From: Hansfordia pulvinata | Lineage: Eukaryota > Ascomycota > Sordariomycetes > Xylariales | Length of the DNA: 64,000 nucleotides | NCBI GenBank assembly: GCA_006538405.1 | Contig: BJKQ01000014.1 | Coordinates: forward strand, 310,001-374,000 | Direction of reading: 5' to 3' | In this document: positions 34,691 to 47,275 of the stretch, piece after piece | Layout of the letters: the number at the start of each line of letters is the position of its first letter | Position numbering within the stretch: the stretch's first letter is position 1 | The notes under the pieces: model-generated | The model's input: only the letters and a program-made list of their open reading frames with translations | Databases searched by the model: none | What the model was told of the DNA's origin: nothing | Made by a program: the position numbers and the translations under genes

Positions 34691-35053
34691 GTAGCTCTCG
34701 GGAAGTGCTAACACCAAGAGTCTCGGGCTTCGGGACGACTTGACCAGAGTGCTGGAGTCTGACCCAAGACACGAGGGGAGACCATATGCGAGAACCTTTA
34801 TATCTCAGTCTGGAATCTAATTTGGAACCTCAATTCTTCTTGGGGGCTATGCGGACGGCCGACTCGCCCCTAGTCAAGTGGCGTTTCGCCCGAGAGAGAG
34901 CGAGAGAGAGGCAAAGAAGACTTTACTAACCGACAAACTCGAAGCCCGCGGGCGACGTTCAGCCGAATGGTTCTTGTAAGTTGCAGGATATCGCCGGATC
35001 TTTGCCGACGGCATACTTGGTGACTTCCTCTCTCCGTCGTCTTGTGCGAACGG

Positions 35054-35101
35054 GGGGCGATTTGCGAAAGGGGCGATTTGCGAAGGGGGCGGTTTGCGAA
35101 A
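35054..35101. repeat. Three 16-bp tandem units
   Basis: Three near-identical units of GGGGCGATTTGCGAAA (35054-35069, 35070-35085, 35086-35101), differing by one or two bases, with a partial fourth GGGGC. Confidence 0.9.
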
Positions 35102-36205
35102 GGGGCAATGTATGATGAGCATAAGACCCCTTCGTACCCAAACCTAATATCAAGCGACGACAGGCTTCCTACGGGAGCAGCGCGCTTTCGGCCCTGAGCC
35201 AGAGTGCGTGTGTGATGACTAGTAAGCGAACTTGTCGGTTAATAAGCGAAGGCTCAGATTGGAGTTCAAACCCTCTCCGGGCTCACCATACAAGACTGCA
35301 GCCATGCCTCAGAATATATACCGTGAGAACGCCGTCATCGTGTGGAAACAGAGGGATCGTCGAGTGGGACTCCGGCGTACGGATACAGGATCGGCAGCCG
35401 GCCTTGAGAGGAAAGAGTTTCCGCCGTGGTCTGTCTGGATTTCTTTGACCACATCAGCGCCAATCTCCAGGCCCCCGAAAAGCCCCTCGTGTGGTGGTGT
35501 GTATAAGGTATGAAACACCTGGTTGTACCGCATCGAATCACGGCCCATCCCTAACACCTGCAGCCGGCAGTTTGGACTCTGTAGCCAACCGTTGGTTCGC
35601 CGGAGGAGGGCGCCGTCATATGCCCAGGGTCTCGTACCAAGGCTCCGCCATGCAGATGGGACCGCGCCCGAAGCGCTCGCGGCAGATGGGACACCCCGAG
35701 GCCGGGTTGCAGGTGTTTTCGGAGGACGTGGATCCGGATATCTTGCCACTCTCTCTCGCAGGTAGCCCTCTTGGCCAGGTCTTTGGCGGCGCGCCGTCGG
35801 CTCGAGATCGGTCTCCGTCATGTCTTTCCCGGGCTTCCGAGTCGTGGGCGTCTCCTGATCCAGTCTCTCCTCCTCGGTCTCCTCCTTCTCCTCCTCTGCT
35901 AGTGCTGTCCTCTGCTCTGCGACGTCTCTGGAGATGGAGAAGGGAGGGTCCCGGGAGGCTGTCGGTCGCTAAGCGCTCGTCTCGTGGCTCTAGCCTCTGT
36001 GTGTGTGTGCGTGTGCGTGTACTCGGATGTGGCGACAGGCCCATTCGTGACTCGTGAGTCGCAGGCTATGCCAATACTCGTGGACTTTTGCCGGCTTGCG
36101 CCTCGATCTGCGTCAGCTACTCGTATACAGATCGACCAAGGTTGCCAACGGTGGTGGCGGGCCGAGATCCTTTGACCTTTTCGCATCTCTCTCTTTTCTG
36201 GGGTT

Positions 36206-36225
36206 GGGGGGGGGGGGGGGGGGGG
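36206..36225. repeat. G20 homopolymer
   Basis: An uninterrupted run of 20 G, just after GGGGTT. Confidence 0.9.
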
Positions 36226-37207
36226 TGGCGAGATGAATAAGGCGACTGGACATCCAATGGCGAGATCATGGATTTATTTGGAAAGCAATTGGACATCCAA
36301 TGGCCCCTGTACATTTGATTTGTGTCTGTACGTCACCTCACAAGTGTACCTATGTAGTGACGTCTGGAGATCCTTACCTTGGGTTCTTCCGAAATCAAGA
36401 TGGGGGCAGGTACTGGGACATGTATATGTCAATGTGTGCCTAAGGTATGAAACTGCTCGTGGCTGCCTATAATCAGGACATCCACCAGTATGGACTGCAC
36501 CTGCCGTACCTACCCGCTTGCCTTAGTGGAGTCTTTCGAGCAAGTACATGCGGCTTCTGAAAGGTGCGAGTGCGAGATGTAACACCTTACTTAACCTGGC
36601 CACTGAGGCATCCGCCGCAACGTGATCGTCGGGTGCAGGCAAGCCCGAGCGAGGCCAGTGGCGACTTCCCGAACTGCAGAATAACCGCCTCATCTCGTCC
36701 GTACCTACCAGCCTTAGGTACTCGTAGGTGTGACTGGAAGTCTCTCAGGTAGACGAATCGAATCGAACCAGCTGGAAGTCAACTGTGCGAGAAATACATT
36801 AGTACTTTCGTGGAAGGACGCGGCTCGCCTCCAGCACTGAGCTGGCTTGCTTCTATTGGATCCATCTCTTGATAACATAAAGTTATGTACCTCACGTTTG
36901 ATGTCAACTATCTCACAGCAGGGCTGCCATCTCCCCCATGATGTCCCTGTTTGCGCTGCATTGAATGTGGCCTCCCATCCCCATTAAACACTAAACGACA
37001 TATTCGACAAGCCCCGGGACACCATGATGGCGGGAGATCAGTGCCAGTCGTTGCCTGGCCTGGAGGCTGGGACTACAAGCCTGTGGCATCGCCCCGCTCG
37101 CTCGTCGCTGTTGCCGTCGCCACCGCCGGCTCTCGCGGCTTTTCACCCTCGCCGCCTCCGACGCCCCGCAAACCGATCCCTGTCTTAGGGCTGCCGGACC
37201 GGCCAGG

Positions 37208-37209
<2 letters not shown>

Positions 37210-37243
<34 letters not shown>
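37210..37243. repeat. (GT)17 microsatellite
   Basis: Seventeen uninterrupted GT units. Confidence 0.95.
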
Positions 37244-37246
<3 letters not shown>

Positions 37247-37907
37247 CCATATGGGCTCATTCCCGGACCAAGACAGAGTCCGACACACCGGCATCGACAT
37301 CATCGCAACCACATGGGCTTGATTACCGGCCCCCGTTGCGATGGCCACGGACCGCGGTACCTAGTTACCAAGCCAAGCCGTCCGTTGTCGGGCCAAAACC
37401 GGGAGCTTCCTTGCCCGCCAAAACACACCATGGCTGGCACCACCATGCACACTGCAAGCTGACTGACAGGTGCATGGTGACCAGACACTGCGAGGTCGAC
37501 AAGCGGCTTCCAAATCATAGGTAACGACTTTCTAACGGGCGGGCAGCCTTCCCATGGGCCGCCAATGCTGCCTTGTCCTGTGAACACTCGCCATTGTGCA
37601 GTCCTCAAGGCGGCCTCACCACGCCAACTCCGGTTTAACAGAATGATGTCGGGCCACAACGCAGTTGATCGAGTCAGGTACGCTGTGCTCTCCCAGCCTA
37701 GAAAATTCATCTCAATATGTGAAAGTGGTTGGTATATCTGCAGATTCCATCCCCAGACCCCCTATCGCCCTCCCCCTGCCTTTGCCGCTTGACTCCTGCA
37801 CACCGGGCCGACCCATTCCAGAAATCCCAACGGGGGCATCACAAAATCATGGTTCATGTACTTCGTCACGCACGCCGCGCACCGCTTTGCGCAGACACAG
37901 CGGTTGG

Positions 37908-37933
37908 CTCTCTCTCTCTCTCTCTCTCTCTCT
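37908..37933. repeat. (CT)13 microsatellite
   Basis: Thirteen uninterrupted CT units. Confidence 0.95.
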
Positions 37934-38388
37934 GGCATGTGCCCGTCAAACCGCCAACAATACCAGCGACCCCTTCCGCGGCCAGCCTCTTTTTCGGCTC
38001 TCTCGCCGCCGCGGCAGACAGGGGAAAAGCGGCCCGCGGCCACTACAGCGCCGGTGTAACAACAAGGCTGTGTTCTCTATGCCCTGCGCTATCTCTCCCT
38101 GTCACGCTCAGAGGTTCAGACGGGCGTCGTCTCGCGCCGGACTCGAGCAGTGAGTCCGCGTCCAGGCGCCCCTTTACCCGTCATCTGTCGTCGTCGCCTG
38201 TAGAGGTGGTCCATCCTCTTCGCCACGTACAGCACGCGATGTAGACAGGAAAACCCCCAAGACAGGCTGTGGAGCTGCTGCTCACATGCCCCGTCAGGAA
38301 CGACAGGCGCAGCCTTGATGGGACACCGCTGGAGGAGCAGCGTTTCGCGTCTTTTCTCCTGCGAGCCCGCCCGTGGGAGCTGCCGTTC

Positions 38389-41300
38389 TTACTTAAAGTC
38401 GGCAGCCGTGAGGGCCTGGACGACGCTGGTGCCCTCGCTGAAGCGGGTGCGGAAGATGCGGTTGGCGTTCTGGAACATGCCGTCCTTGAGGGAGACAACG
38501 ATAAACTGGGAGCCCTTGAAGCGCGTCTTGATGAGGCGGCCAATGTTCTGCGTGTGCGACAGGTCCAGCGCCGCGTCGACCTCGTCGAGGATGTACATGG
38601 GCGCGGGCTTGAACTGGAGCAGCGCCATGATGAGGGAGAGGGCGACCAGTGATCTGTCACTTGTTAGCTTGTGCTTGATTATTTTCATCGATCGTGACCG
38701 GGCGCCGATGCCATATGGCGAAGAAGAGAGGAGAGAGATACCTTTGTCCACCACTCAGCTCCGTCAAGCTCTGCTTCCACACCTTGCCCAGGCACACCTT
38801 GACCTCCAGACCCTCGTTGATGGTCTTGCCCTCGGGAGGGTCGAGCTTGGCAAAGTTGCCGCCGGGCAGCAGCTCGGAGAAGATGTTTCCGAAATCGCCG
38901 TTGACCTTCTCCCACGTCTCGCGCAGGGCCTTCTTCTTGTAGTCGTCGAGGCTGATGATGGTCTCCTCGATCTTGCGCTTGTCGCGGATCACCGTCTTCA
39001 TCATGTGCTTGAGCCCCAGCTCCTTCTTCTCGACGCTGTCGATCATGTTCATGACCTTGGGGTTGATCTTCTTCTTCATCCCCTGGAACCGGTCCGTCAG
39101 CGTCTTGAGCGTCGACTTGCACTCCGAGATGTCCTGGCCCTTGAAGTCGTACGGCGTCCCCGTCCGCCCAAAGTTGTCCTTCTCGTCCGCGATCCACTCG
39201 TACGCCTTCTCCAGCTGCGCCACCTCCTTGACCGCGTTCTGCTGCTCCTTGTTGAACTTCTCCACCTGGTGCCCCAGCTTCTGCATCTCGAGGCCCTCCT
39301 CGGCGATGCGAGCGTTCTTGGACCGGATCGCGTCCTCGAGCGCGCGCAGCTCGTCGTCAAAGCCCGTCAGCTTGGCCCGCTCGTCGTCGAGCTCGGCTTG
39401 CGCGAGGTCGTGCGTGTCCTGCAGCGCAGACTGCTTGCGCGCGAGGTCCTCGATCTCCTGCTGCTGCGACTTGATGGACGCCTCCACCTCTTGCAGCTGC
39501 TCCTTGGCGGCGGCCAGGTCCGCCGACATCTGCTCCGAGTCGAGCTGCGCGTTCTGCAGCTCCTTCTGGATGCTCTTCAGGTTGCCCTGGTTCTTGCCCA
39601 ACGAGGCGCGCAGCCTGTCAATGTCCGCTTGCAGCTCGACCAGCTTGGAGTCCTTGTTGTTCTCGAAATCCTTCATGTCCTTCTCTATCCTCTTGACGTC
39701 GGCGGCCGCCTCGGCCTGCCTCTCCTTGGCGTCTTTAGTGTTGGACTGCAGCTCCGTGATGGTCTCCTTCATGTTCTCGACCTCCGAGATGATGGAAGAC
39801 GACGAGTTGCCGTTGATCTGCTCCTGCGCGAGCTTGATCTCGTGCGTCTTGAGGTCGAGCTCCTGCTTGATCTTGCGCGCCTGGTCCAGCTTGGATTTCT
39901 CCTTGGCGATGTTGGCCTGGAGCTGCTTGAGAGAGGCCTCGGCCTCGCGGAGACGTCGGTTGATATCGTTGAGCTTCTGCAGCGTGACGAGAACGCCGCT
40001 CGACATGGGGGCGCTTCCACCGGAGAGGGTACCAGAAGGGTCGTACGAGTCACCCTCGAGAGTAATGCTCCTCATCCTCACGTTCGGGTCAAAGGTGACC
40101 CTCTTGGCCGTTTCGGCATCGTGGCAGACCAGAGTGTTGCCAAAGACGTACTCCATGGCTGCAGAGATCTCGTCATCGTAGCCGACAAGAGACAGAGCCA
40201 GGTAAACCTTGCCGGGGGCGATCTGCTGGGCAGTCGCGATTGTCTGCGCGGACGCCTTGAACGCGGAGATCTTGTTCAGGGGGATGATGGTGACGCGTTT
40301 CCGCAGCTTGCCCCCCTTGAGAAGCTGCGTGCCCGTCACTTCGCTGTCGACGACGACGTTGTACAGACGCCCGCCCGCGCAGATCTCCAGCGCTGTCCCG
40401 GCCTTGGTGTGTTCCTTGTCGAGCGTGAAAAGCTGGGCCACCAGGCCTTTGACCTTGGACCGGTCAAAGTCCGGGGTGGGGTTGGCGTAGTTGAAGTCGA
40501 TATTGGCAACCTTGCGCTTCAGCGCATCGGCTTCCTGCCTCAGACTCCGGATGGTCTGCTGGAGCGACGTCTCGTTCTGGTACATTTCTTCTTCTTGGCC
40601 GGGCTCGAAGCCGAGCTGACCGAGCTGCGCCTCAAGCTTCTGGGACTCGGCCTTGAGGCCCTCGAGATCACCCAATAGATGGGCGTTCTGCTCCTTGGCC
40701 TTCTTGGCCCGCGGCTCCTCCTCCTTGATGCGCTTTTGGAGATGTGCGATCTTGAGCTTGGCCTGCTCCTGCTCGGTGGCGGCGGTGGCGGCACGGTTCC
40801 TGGCGTCCGATAGCTGGCCCTGGTATCCGCTCTCCTGGCCTTCCCTGGATGCGACACCGGTCTGCAGCGTCTGTAGCAGTTCCTCCTTGGTCTCGGCCTC
40901 TTGGGCCTGCTTCTCGTTGTCGCCCTTGGCGGCGTCGTATTTGGCCTTTGTCTGCTCGTAGGCCTCGGTCTTGTCCTGGAGCGACGCTTCGAGCTCGGCC
41001 ACGGTCTTCTGGATCGTCGTCTTGCGCTCCTCCTCCTCGGCCTTGCTCGACTTTTTGAGGTCCGCGAGGGTCGCAAGACGGACCAGCTCGTTGGAGTGCT
41101 TCTTGACGTCGTCCTCGAGGGCCTGGGCCTTGCCGCCTTTCTTCAGCTCCTTGTCGCGCTGGGCGCGCACCCCCTTGACGTCCTCCTCCAGGTGGGTGAT
41201 CTCGCCCTTCATCTTGGCGGCGTTGTCCTCGAGGAGCTGGTGGCGCTGCTTCTTGTTGTCGAGGTCGGTGGCGGACTGCTCGAGCCCGTGCTGGTAGCGC

Positions 41301-42378
41301 AGGTAGTCGTGGGCGACGACGACGCGGGTCAGGCGCTCAAGGTCGTTCTGGGTCTGCTGAAAGTCGAGAAAGGCGCGCTTCTCGGTGCGCAGCTTCTCGA
41401 GCTTCGGCTCGATTTCGTCCTTGAGCAGGGAGCTGATCTCCTGCAGCTTCATCTCCTTCTTCGCCATGGTCTTGAGGGCCTTGTCGCGGCGGTCCTCGAA
41501 CATGCGGGTGCCTGCCGCCTCCTCGATCATGGAAAGGATCTCGACCGCCTTCATGTTGAGGACCTTGGTGATGCGACCCTGCATGATGAGGAAGTTGGGG
41601 TTGTTGATGTTGAGCTGGACGGACTGGAAGAGGTTCTGGACTGTTTGCTGCTGCGCGCGGTGGCCGTTGATGAGGTACTTGGACGTGCCACCCAGCACGA
41701 TCTGGCGGGTGACGCTGATGTTGGCGTACTCGTCGAAGCCTATGGGGGACTTTGTCTTGTCGCGGTTGTCGAAGACAATGGTGACGCTGGCCTTGGTGAC
41801 GCCGGCCTGGCCGCGCTTGTAAATGAGGTCCTGCAGGTTCTGCGCGCGGACCGTCGTCATGTTGGTGATGCCCAGCACGAAACAGATGGCATCGAGGATA
41901 TTCGACTTGCCACTGCCATTGAGGCCCGTGATAGAGTTGAAGCTCTCATCCCTGGAGGATATGCCGTGTCAGCAAGCAAGCAGACTTGTGCGCTATGCGG
42001 AGTAATGCGATGCAAGGCGATGCGATGCGATGTGTTGTGCTGTATGCGATCCGACAGCGCGGGGCGTGGTGCGTAGTGCATGGTCCATGGTACGTTGCAG
42101 AGGCGGGGCAGAGGAGTGCGATCACTCACCAAGAGCTGATGACGGTTCGCACCGCGTACGACTTGAAGCCCTATTGTGCGGATGGAAGGTCAGTCAAGTG
42201 CGATCGGGGGTTTCAGAGGCGAGCGAGCGACAGCTCCCCAGGTCGACGCAGTCGGCACCGGGAGAGGGCGCAGCGGTCAGCCGCAAGCGAGCCCGTGGCC
42301 GTGCCGACCCCGCGGCCTGTCGCGTAGAGAAGAGACGGGGGACGTTCTTACGTCTATGACCACTTCTGTGACCCTCAT
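38389..42378 (-). CDS. SMC2: Condensin subunit SMC2
   Basis: Four exons on the minus strand (42352..42378, 42130..42170, 38742..41951, 38389..38653) give 1180 residues, the normal length of SMC2. The N-terminal ATPase half starts MRVTEVVID and [18 protein letters not shown], with Walker [10 protein letters not shown] and [21 protein letters not shown]. Two long coiled-coil arms flank a hinge (about residues 510-670). The C-terminal half has the ABC signature [16 protein letters not shown], Walker [13 protein letters not shown] and the closing [14 protein letters not shown]2 pairs with SMC4 in condensin, which loops and compacts mitotic chromosomes using ATP. The first exon is only 27 nt, and the splice after SGGQ falls inside the signature motif, so gene finders can easily truncate either end. 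hsp88 follows upstream on the same strand. The protein appears complete and intact. Confidence 0.98.
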
Positions 42379-43298
42379 GTTGACCGGCCGTGGCGGATGT
42401 GCAGTACCGTCGTGGTCGGGTGTCGTGATGCTATCGCCGCATTTGTTTGGGGTCGGTGGTGGTAGTGGTGCCGCCTGCTTGTTGCTAAGACGCGTCAAAG
42501 TAAACAACCACCGTACCTCAGGCAGGTACTCGCCTAGCGACCGCCAGCAGCCCGTCAATTAGGCGCCTGGCAGCGGATTGTTTGTTGGTGTAGGCCGAGT
42601 ACCCCACCTCGGTAGAGCAATGTACCTAGCACGACTGTACACTAGCAAACGATACTTCAAAGTGGGGGTTTCAAGTAGTTCGCGCGACTTTCCCCATCGC
42701 GGTCTACTCAGCCTGCCCCCTCTTCCGTACGAAGAGGTACCTGAAGTACGCCATTGTGTTGTTTGCTTGTTTTCTCACCACATCCCCCAAACCCTCGGCC
42801 TACCAAACGCCCCTCAAAGATCGGGTTCCTCCACATTCTGGCACCACCGTACGCCCGAGCCGGCGGGTTGTCCACGCACCCGGGATCACTACCTTTACTC
42901 GCGACATCATTCCTCTGAGCACGCCTGCATCACCACGTAGTACACACACAGACGTTTAACATGATACTTTTCCACATTCCAGGTCTATCTAAATCTTGTC
43001 GTGACCAAAGCTCCTACTGCTTTTATCGTCATCCCTGGCTGCAGATCTATGGGATCGTTAAAAAAAAAAAAGGAACAAAAAAACGCAACTAGGGCCCGCG
43101 ACAAGTTGGGACCCCTGATCATAACCTGTTCGTCATGCATCCATTTCCGCCTCTCTTTTCCTGCCGTCCCGCATTGCATTCATTACACTTTGGTCGTCTT
43201 CTTTTCGTGCCTCGTGAGCCTCTATCCGTCACCGACAGTGCGCGACGAGCCGTGCTACTCGTTCAGGTCAAGTTCATGCCATCAGAGTCATCCTCGCT
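42379..43298. other. Intergenic between SMC2 start and hsp88 stop
   Basis: About 920 bp holding the SMC2 promoter and the hsp88 3' region. An A12 tract lies at 43060-43071. No gene is supported. Confidence 0.6.
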
Positions 43299-46021
43299 CT
43301 ACGAGCTTGGCTCTTCGACCTCAGGCTTGGCCTCGGCGTCCGTCATTTCCTCGTCCTTGCTTTCCGTCTTGGGCTTCTCGGCCTCGGCGGCCTTCTTGGC
43401 CTCCTGCTCGGCCTTCTTGGCGGCAGCTTCGGCATCAAGCTTGGCCTGGACGGCCTGGCGCTCAGCCTCGACTTTGTCGAAGTAACGCTGCGTGATGGGG
43501 CCAGCCATGGAGCGAATCTCGTCCATCTTGGCCACGTAGACGGCCTTGGTGGTGTCCTCACCCTCCTCGTAAAGCCAGTCCTAAAATCCTGTTAGCGGAA
43601 AACTCGACGATGTCGGCCGAGTCGTGAGTAAACATACCTCGCTGGCGGTGAGCTTCTCCTTGATCTTGTCCTTCTCCTCCTCGCTGGCGAAGTCGGCGTA
43701 CTGCTCATCCAACTTGTTGCGCAGGTCGTAAATGTAGGCCTCGAGCTCGTTCTTCTTCTCGTCCGTGTCGGCAACCAGCTTGTCGTCCATGACCATGGAG
43801 GACTCCTTCTCGAGCAGCTCCTTGACCGACTGAGCGTCGAGCGCAGTGGTGCCGGCAACGATGGGCAGGTCGCCCTTGCGCACCTGCTTCTTGACCTTGC
43901 GGGTCTTGGTCTGGCCATCCTTCTTCTCATCGGTGTCCATGGCCTGCGTCATCAGTCAGCTTGAGTTCTTCGACATGTGCGCAATACAAACGAAACAGCA
44001 AGGACGAACAGAGCTTTCCCCAGCGGAGGTTTCCTTGGAACCAGATAGCTTCTCGCTGAGCTTTTGCTTGTAGTTCGAGAATGCTCTTGATATGGAGCCA
44101 CTTACATCGCCGTCCTTCTTCTCCTCGCCTTCGCCTTCCTTAACCTCTTCCTCGACCTCCTGGTCCTCGACGTAGTATCCACTCTCGACGTTCAGGACAC
44201 CGTGTATGTTGACACGAGCCTTGAGCTTGCAAATCATGAACTCCATCTTGGGGTCAGCCTTGACACCCTTGACGGAGAATCGGCCGATGAAGGGCGACAT
44301 CTTGCCAGGCAGGTCCTCGGGCTTGGCGTACTTGGCCTCGAGGTCGAAGGCCTGCTTGCGGTAGAAAGTCAGGATCTTCGTCGAGGGGAGGACGTTGCCC
44401 TTGTTGAAGACAGTCAAGCTGGTGTCCTCGTCGGGAATGTCGACGTCCTTCTCCCACGCAAACTCGATGGGGTAGTTGACAATGTCGGAAACGGCAAAGT
44501 CGCGGACTCTGAACTGGGGAGACAGGATGGCGCAGCTGAAGGCACAGCCACGGGCGACGGCCTCGTCCTGGTTCAGGGTGAAGGAGAGGGTCTTGCCGAA
44601 GAAGGCGTTGATCTTCTCCTTGATGGCGGGGACACGGGTCGAGCCACCAGTGAGCTCAACAAAGTCAATGTCCTCCTTGGTGAGCTTGGCCTCGGCGAGG
44701 GCCTGCTCGACGGGGCTGGTGACCTTGGAAAGCAGGTGGTCGGTCATAGCCTCGAACTCCTGGCGAGTGATCATGGCGTTGACATCAATGTCGTTCATGA
44801 GCGACTCGATGTTCATGGGGGCCTGCTGGTTGGCAGACAGGATCTTCTTGAGCTTCTCGGCGGCAGCCTCGACACGGACCATGGCCTTGGGGTTGGTGGT
44901 GATGTCGATCTTGTACTTGCCAAGGAACTCCTTCTGCAGGTGCTTGACAAGAGCCTGGTTGAAGTCACGACCACCGAAGTGGCGGTCATAGGTGGTCGAC
45001 TTGACGGCGAGCTCGCCCTTCTTGAACTCGACAATGGAGCAGGTGTAGTTGCTGTGGCCAATGTCGACGAAGCAGACGCGGCGGGGTCTCTCATCGCCGG
45101 CAGGCAGCTCGAGCTTGGTGATGCCGTAGCCCAGGGCAGTGGCGGTGGTGTCGTTCATGAGGCGCAGCATGTTGAGACCGGCGATCTCGGCGGCGTTGCA
45201 CAGGCTCCTCCGTTGTACGTCGGTGAACCAAGCAGGGACGCTCATGACAATGTCGGAAACGGGGAGCTTGAGCTCGGCAGCGGCGGTCTGCTTGACCTTG
45301 CTCAAGAACATGGCAGTCAACTGAGTGGCGGAGAACTTCTCCTTCTTGCCGAGGTAGCTGACCTCAGCGCCGACCTGGCCATCGCAGTCGACCAGGGGGG
45401 CCGAGACGAACTGCTGCTCGAGCTGGACATCGGGGTCGCTGAGGCTTCGGCCGGCGAGGCGCTTCAGGGAGCCCACGGTGTTCTTGAGGTTGGAGATCTC
45501 CTGGTTCTTGGCAGGCTCGCCGAGGTAGCGGCTTCTGGGGCTGAAGCCGACTAGAGAACTGCAGGTGATAGGCGGTTAGGACAGGGCCACGACAGGCGGG
45601 AGTGCCGTGTAGGGTGAAGGCGGGAGACGTCGGGGTTGTTCAACTTACGGAGTGGCTCGGTTGGAAACCTCATTTGTGATCTATCACCGGCGCAAACGGC
45701 CATGGTCGTCAGCTTGTGAAGTCGAGGCTTATCTGCGCAGATAGGAAAGGCGGGTGGGAAGCAGGAGGGGTTAGGTTGATAATACGTACAACATCGACAC
45801 CGCGATTCCTGGCGACGGCGATAACGGTGTTGAGGGTACCGAAGTCCACGCCTGTAGAGAAGTGTCAGCATCATGGGCTCGGGTTGGAATCATCATGGCG
45901 CAAGGGCGCCCGGCGCCGGGAAGCTACGCAGTCTATCGCCGACAACTCAGGTGAAAGCAGAGGGAGGGAGAGGAGGGGCTCGGAGGGGTGGGAGTGCAGG
46001 CGACTTACCCACGACCGACAT
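43299..46021 (-). CDS. hsp88: Hsp70-family chaperone of the Hsp110/Sse1 group (Hsp88)
   Basis: Six exons on the minus strand (46009..46021, 45790..45851, 45649..45680, 44106..45558, 43638..43943, 43299..43580) give 715 residues with all phases consistent. The ATPase domain opens MSVVGVDFGTLNTVIAVARN and includes VMSVPAWFTDVQRRSL, NDTTATALGYG and VELTGGSTRVPAIKE. The substrate-binding half has the long acidic insertion of Hsp110 proteins (DQEVEEEVKEGEGEEKKDGD). A helical C-terminal part follows, and the acidic tail ends KPEVEEPSS. Sse1/Hsp88 is the cytosolic nucleotide-exchange factor and holdase partner of Hsp70. The length matches fungal Hsp88, and the absence of an HDEL tail separates it from the ER paralogue Lhs1. 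The first exon is only 13 nt and the third 32 nt, so the start is easily missed. A possible heat-shock element lies about 690 bp upstream. Confidence 0.98.
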
Positions 46022-46704
46022 CTTGGTGGCGGATTGGGGGGTATCTGAGGGTTGTGTAGTTGTTTGGGGTGGGTAGGCGACAGGTGACGGAAATGAGGCC
46101 GGCGTGGAGAGAGAGGAAGAGGTCGACGTCGATCTGAGGTGGTTTTTCAAAGGGGCGCTGGAGGAGGGACGGCAACGGGGAAACGACAAAATCAAAGAAT
46201 TCTTTTAGTGTATATGGAGGGGAGGCAAGGCGAGTACGGCGAGGTCAGGTACGGCGAGGCGACCCTCTAAGCCCCCCGGAGCCCGTGGTAAACGTGGCAG
46301 GCGCCAGGGCGTCAGGGCGGTAGGTAGGACGTACTCGCAGCAGCCTGATAAGTACCGACGGCGCGAACAGCACCCATGGACGGCGGTTGGTTGCCAGATA
46401 GGGTACCTGTAGGGAACAACGGCGCAAGGCCAGGCTGGGGCGTAGAGGGTGCGCGCCCGCCGGCCACCCGGTCCTGAGTGAGTGTCTGGAGGAGGGGGAG
46501 GGGAGGGGGGCCAACTGGGGGGCACCTGCCTTCCAACCTCACGCCTCTCCAGGGCCAGTGGACGATACGCATCGCTAGGAGCAAGAAGTCGCCGTGGGCC
46601 ATTACGTACCGCTTAGACTGTACTAATCCTTTTCCGGTCTAGCTTTCCGATTCCCGCCTCACTCCGGGCGTGGACGTATTCCCTGGCTTCTTCAAGAGTC
46701 CTCT

Positions 46705-46714
46705 CGAACTTTCG
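46705..46714. promoter_or_regulatory. Possible heat-shock element upstream of hsp88
   Basis: The site CGAACTTTCG fits nGAAnnTTCn, the inverted two-unit core bound by heat-shock factor. The next 5-bp unit (AGACA) is one base off nGAAn. It lies about 690 bp before the hsp88 ATG. A ten-base match can arise by chance, so support is weak. Confidence 0.25.
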
Positions 46715-47258
46715 AGACACGACTTCACGATTCTTCGTCCATCTCCCGTCGTCCGCTCATTCACGCCCCCCCCCCCCGACTGCTCTCACCGGCACCGGCC
46801 AGTCGCGGCCATTGCGCGACCGTCGCTATCTCGCAGCCGCTGTTTACTGCTATCACTGCCACGGATGCACTTCAACCAAGTCCTGCTCGCCCGATGGCCA
46901 CCCTCTCCCGATGGATCCCTGCATATCGATTCCTGTCTGCATCTCTCGAGCACCGGGCACCGGGCACCGGACTGACTAAAGCACCTTGACGAGCCTTCTT
47001 CGCGCCCTGACTTGGCCTGTCCCTGACCACGATTCTGCACGCCCCACGGTTGCCTGCAACACACGGCTCGCACACGGGGCGGGCTGACACGCGCATCCTT
47101 GCGCATGACGGTGCTCGATTCCGGTCGGCCTCGCCAGGGCCGCCTCCCCCCCACATATTCACGTCTTCTTCTTCTGCTGCTGATCGCATGGCCAGGCGCG
47201 CGGTGTGCCGTGATCTCAGTGCGTCTGTGGACTCGTAGCCTCGTTTCCGTGGCTTGTT

Positions 47259-47275
47259 GGGGGGGGGGGGGGGGG
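47259..47275. repeat. G17 homopolymer
   Basis: An uninterrupted run of 17 G in intergenic DNA. A C15 run lies nearby at 47952-47966. Confidence 0.9.

Larger units (their letters stand above)
34691..38388. other. Intergenic with tandem repeats and microsatellites
   Basis: About 3.7 kb without a credible gene, upstream of a minus-strand secreted-protein gene and downstream of SMC2. It holds a 16-bp tandem repeat (35054-35101), a GT/GC-alternating patch near 35999-36020, G20 (36206-36225), (GT)17 (37210-37243), (CT)13 (37908-37933) and two copies of the dispersed octamer (36118, 36719). Frames of 120-190 codons occur but look like composition effects. Confidence 0.55.

Noticed and set aside
35195..35290. 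tRNA-like element (GTTCAAACC and a partial acceptor pairing)
   Set aside because: The T-stem has mismatches, the acceptor has one mismatch, and no proper D-arm or anticodon arm can be drawn.
38315..40678. 787-codon plus-strand open frame opposite SMC2
   Set aside because: It is the antisense of SMC2 coding sequence. High GC at third positions removes stops on the other strand. Its Leu/Val/Arg-rich translation has no domain.
40901..42076. 391-codon plus-strand open frame opposite the SMC2 5' half
   Set aside because: Antisense composition effect of the same gene; it crosses SMC2 splice sites without logic of its own.
44202..45554. 450-codon plus-strand open frame opposite hsp88
   Set aside because: Antisense of a highly biased coding exon. 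Antisense frames to Hsp70 genes are a well-known artefact.
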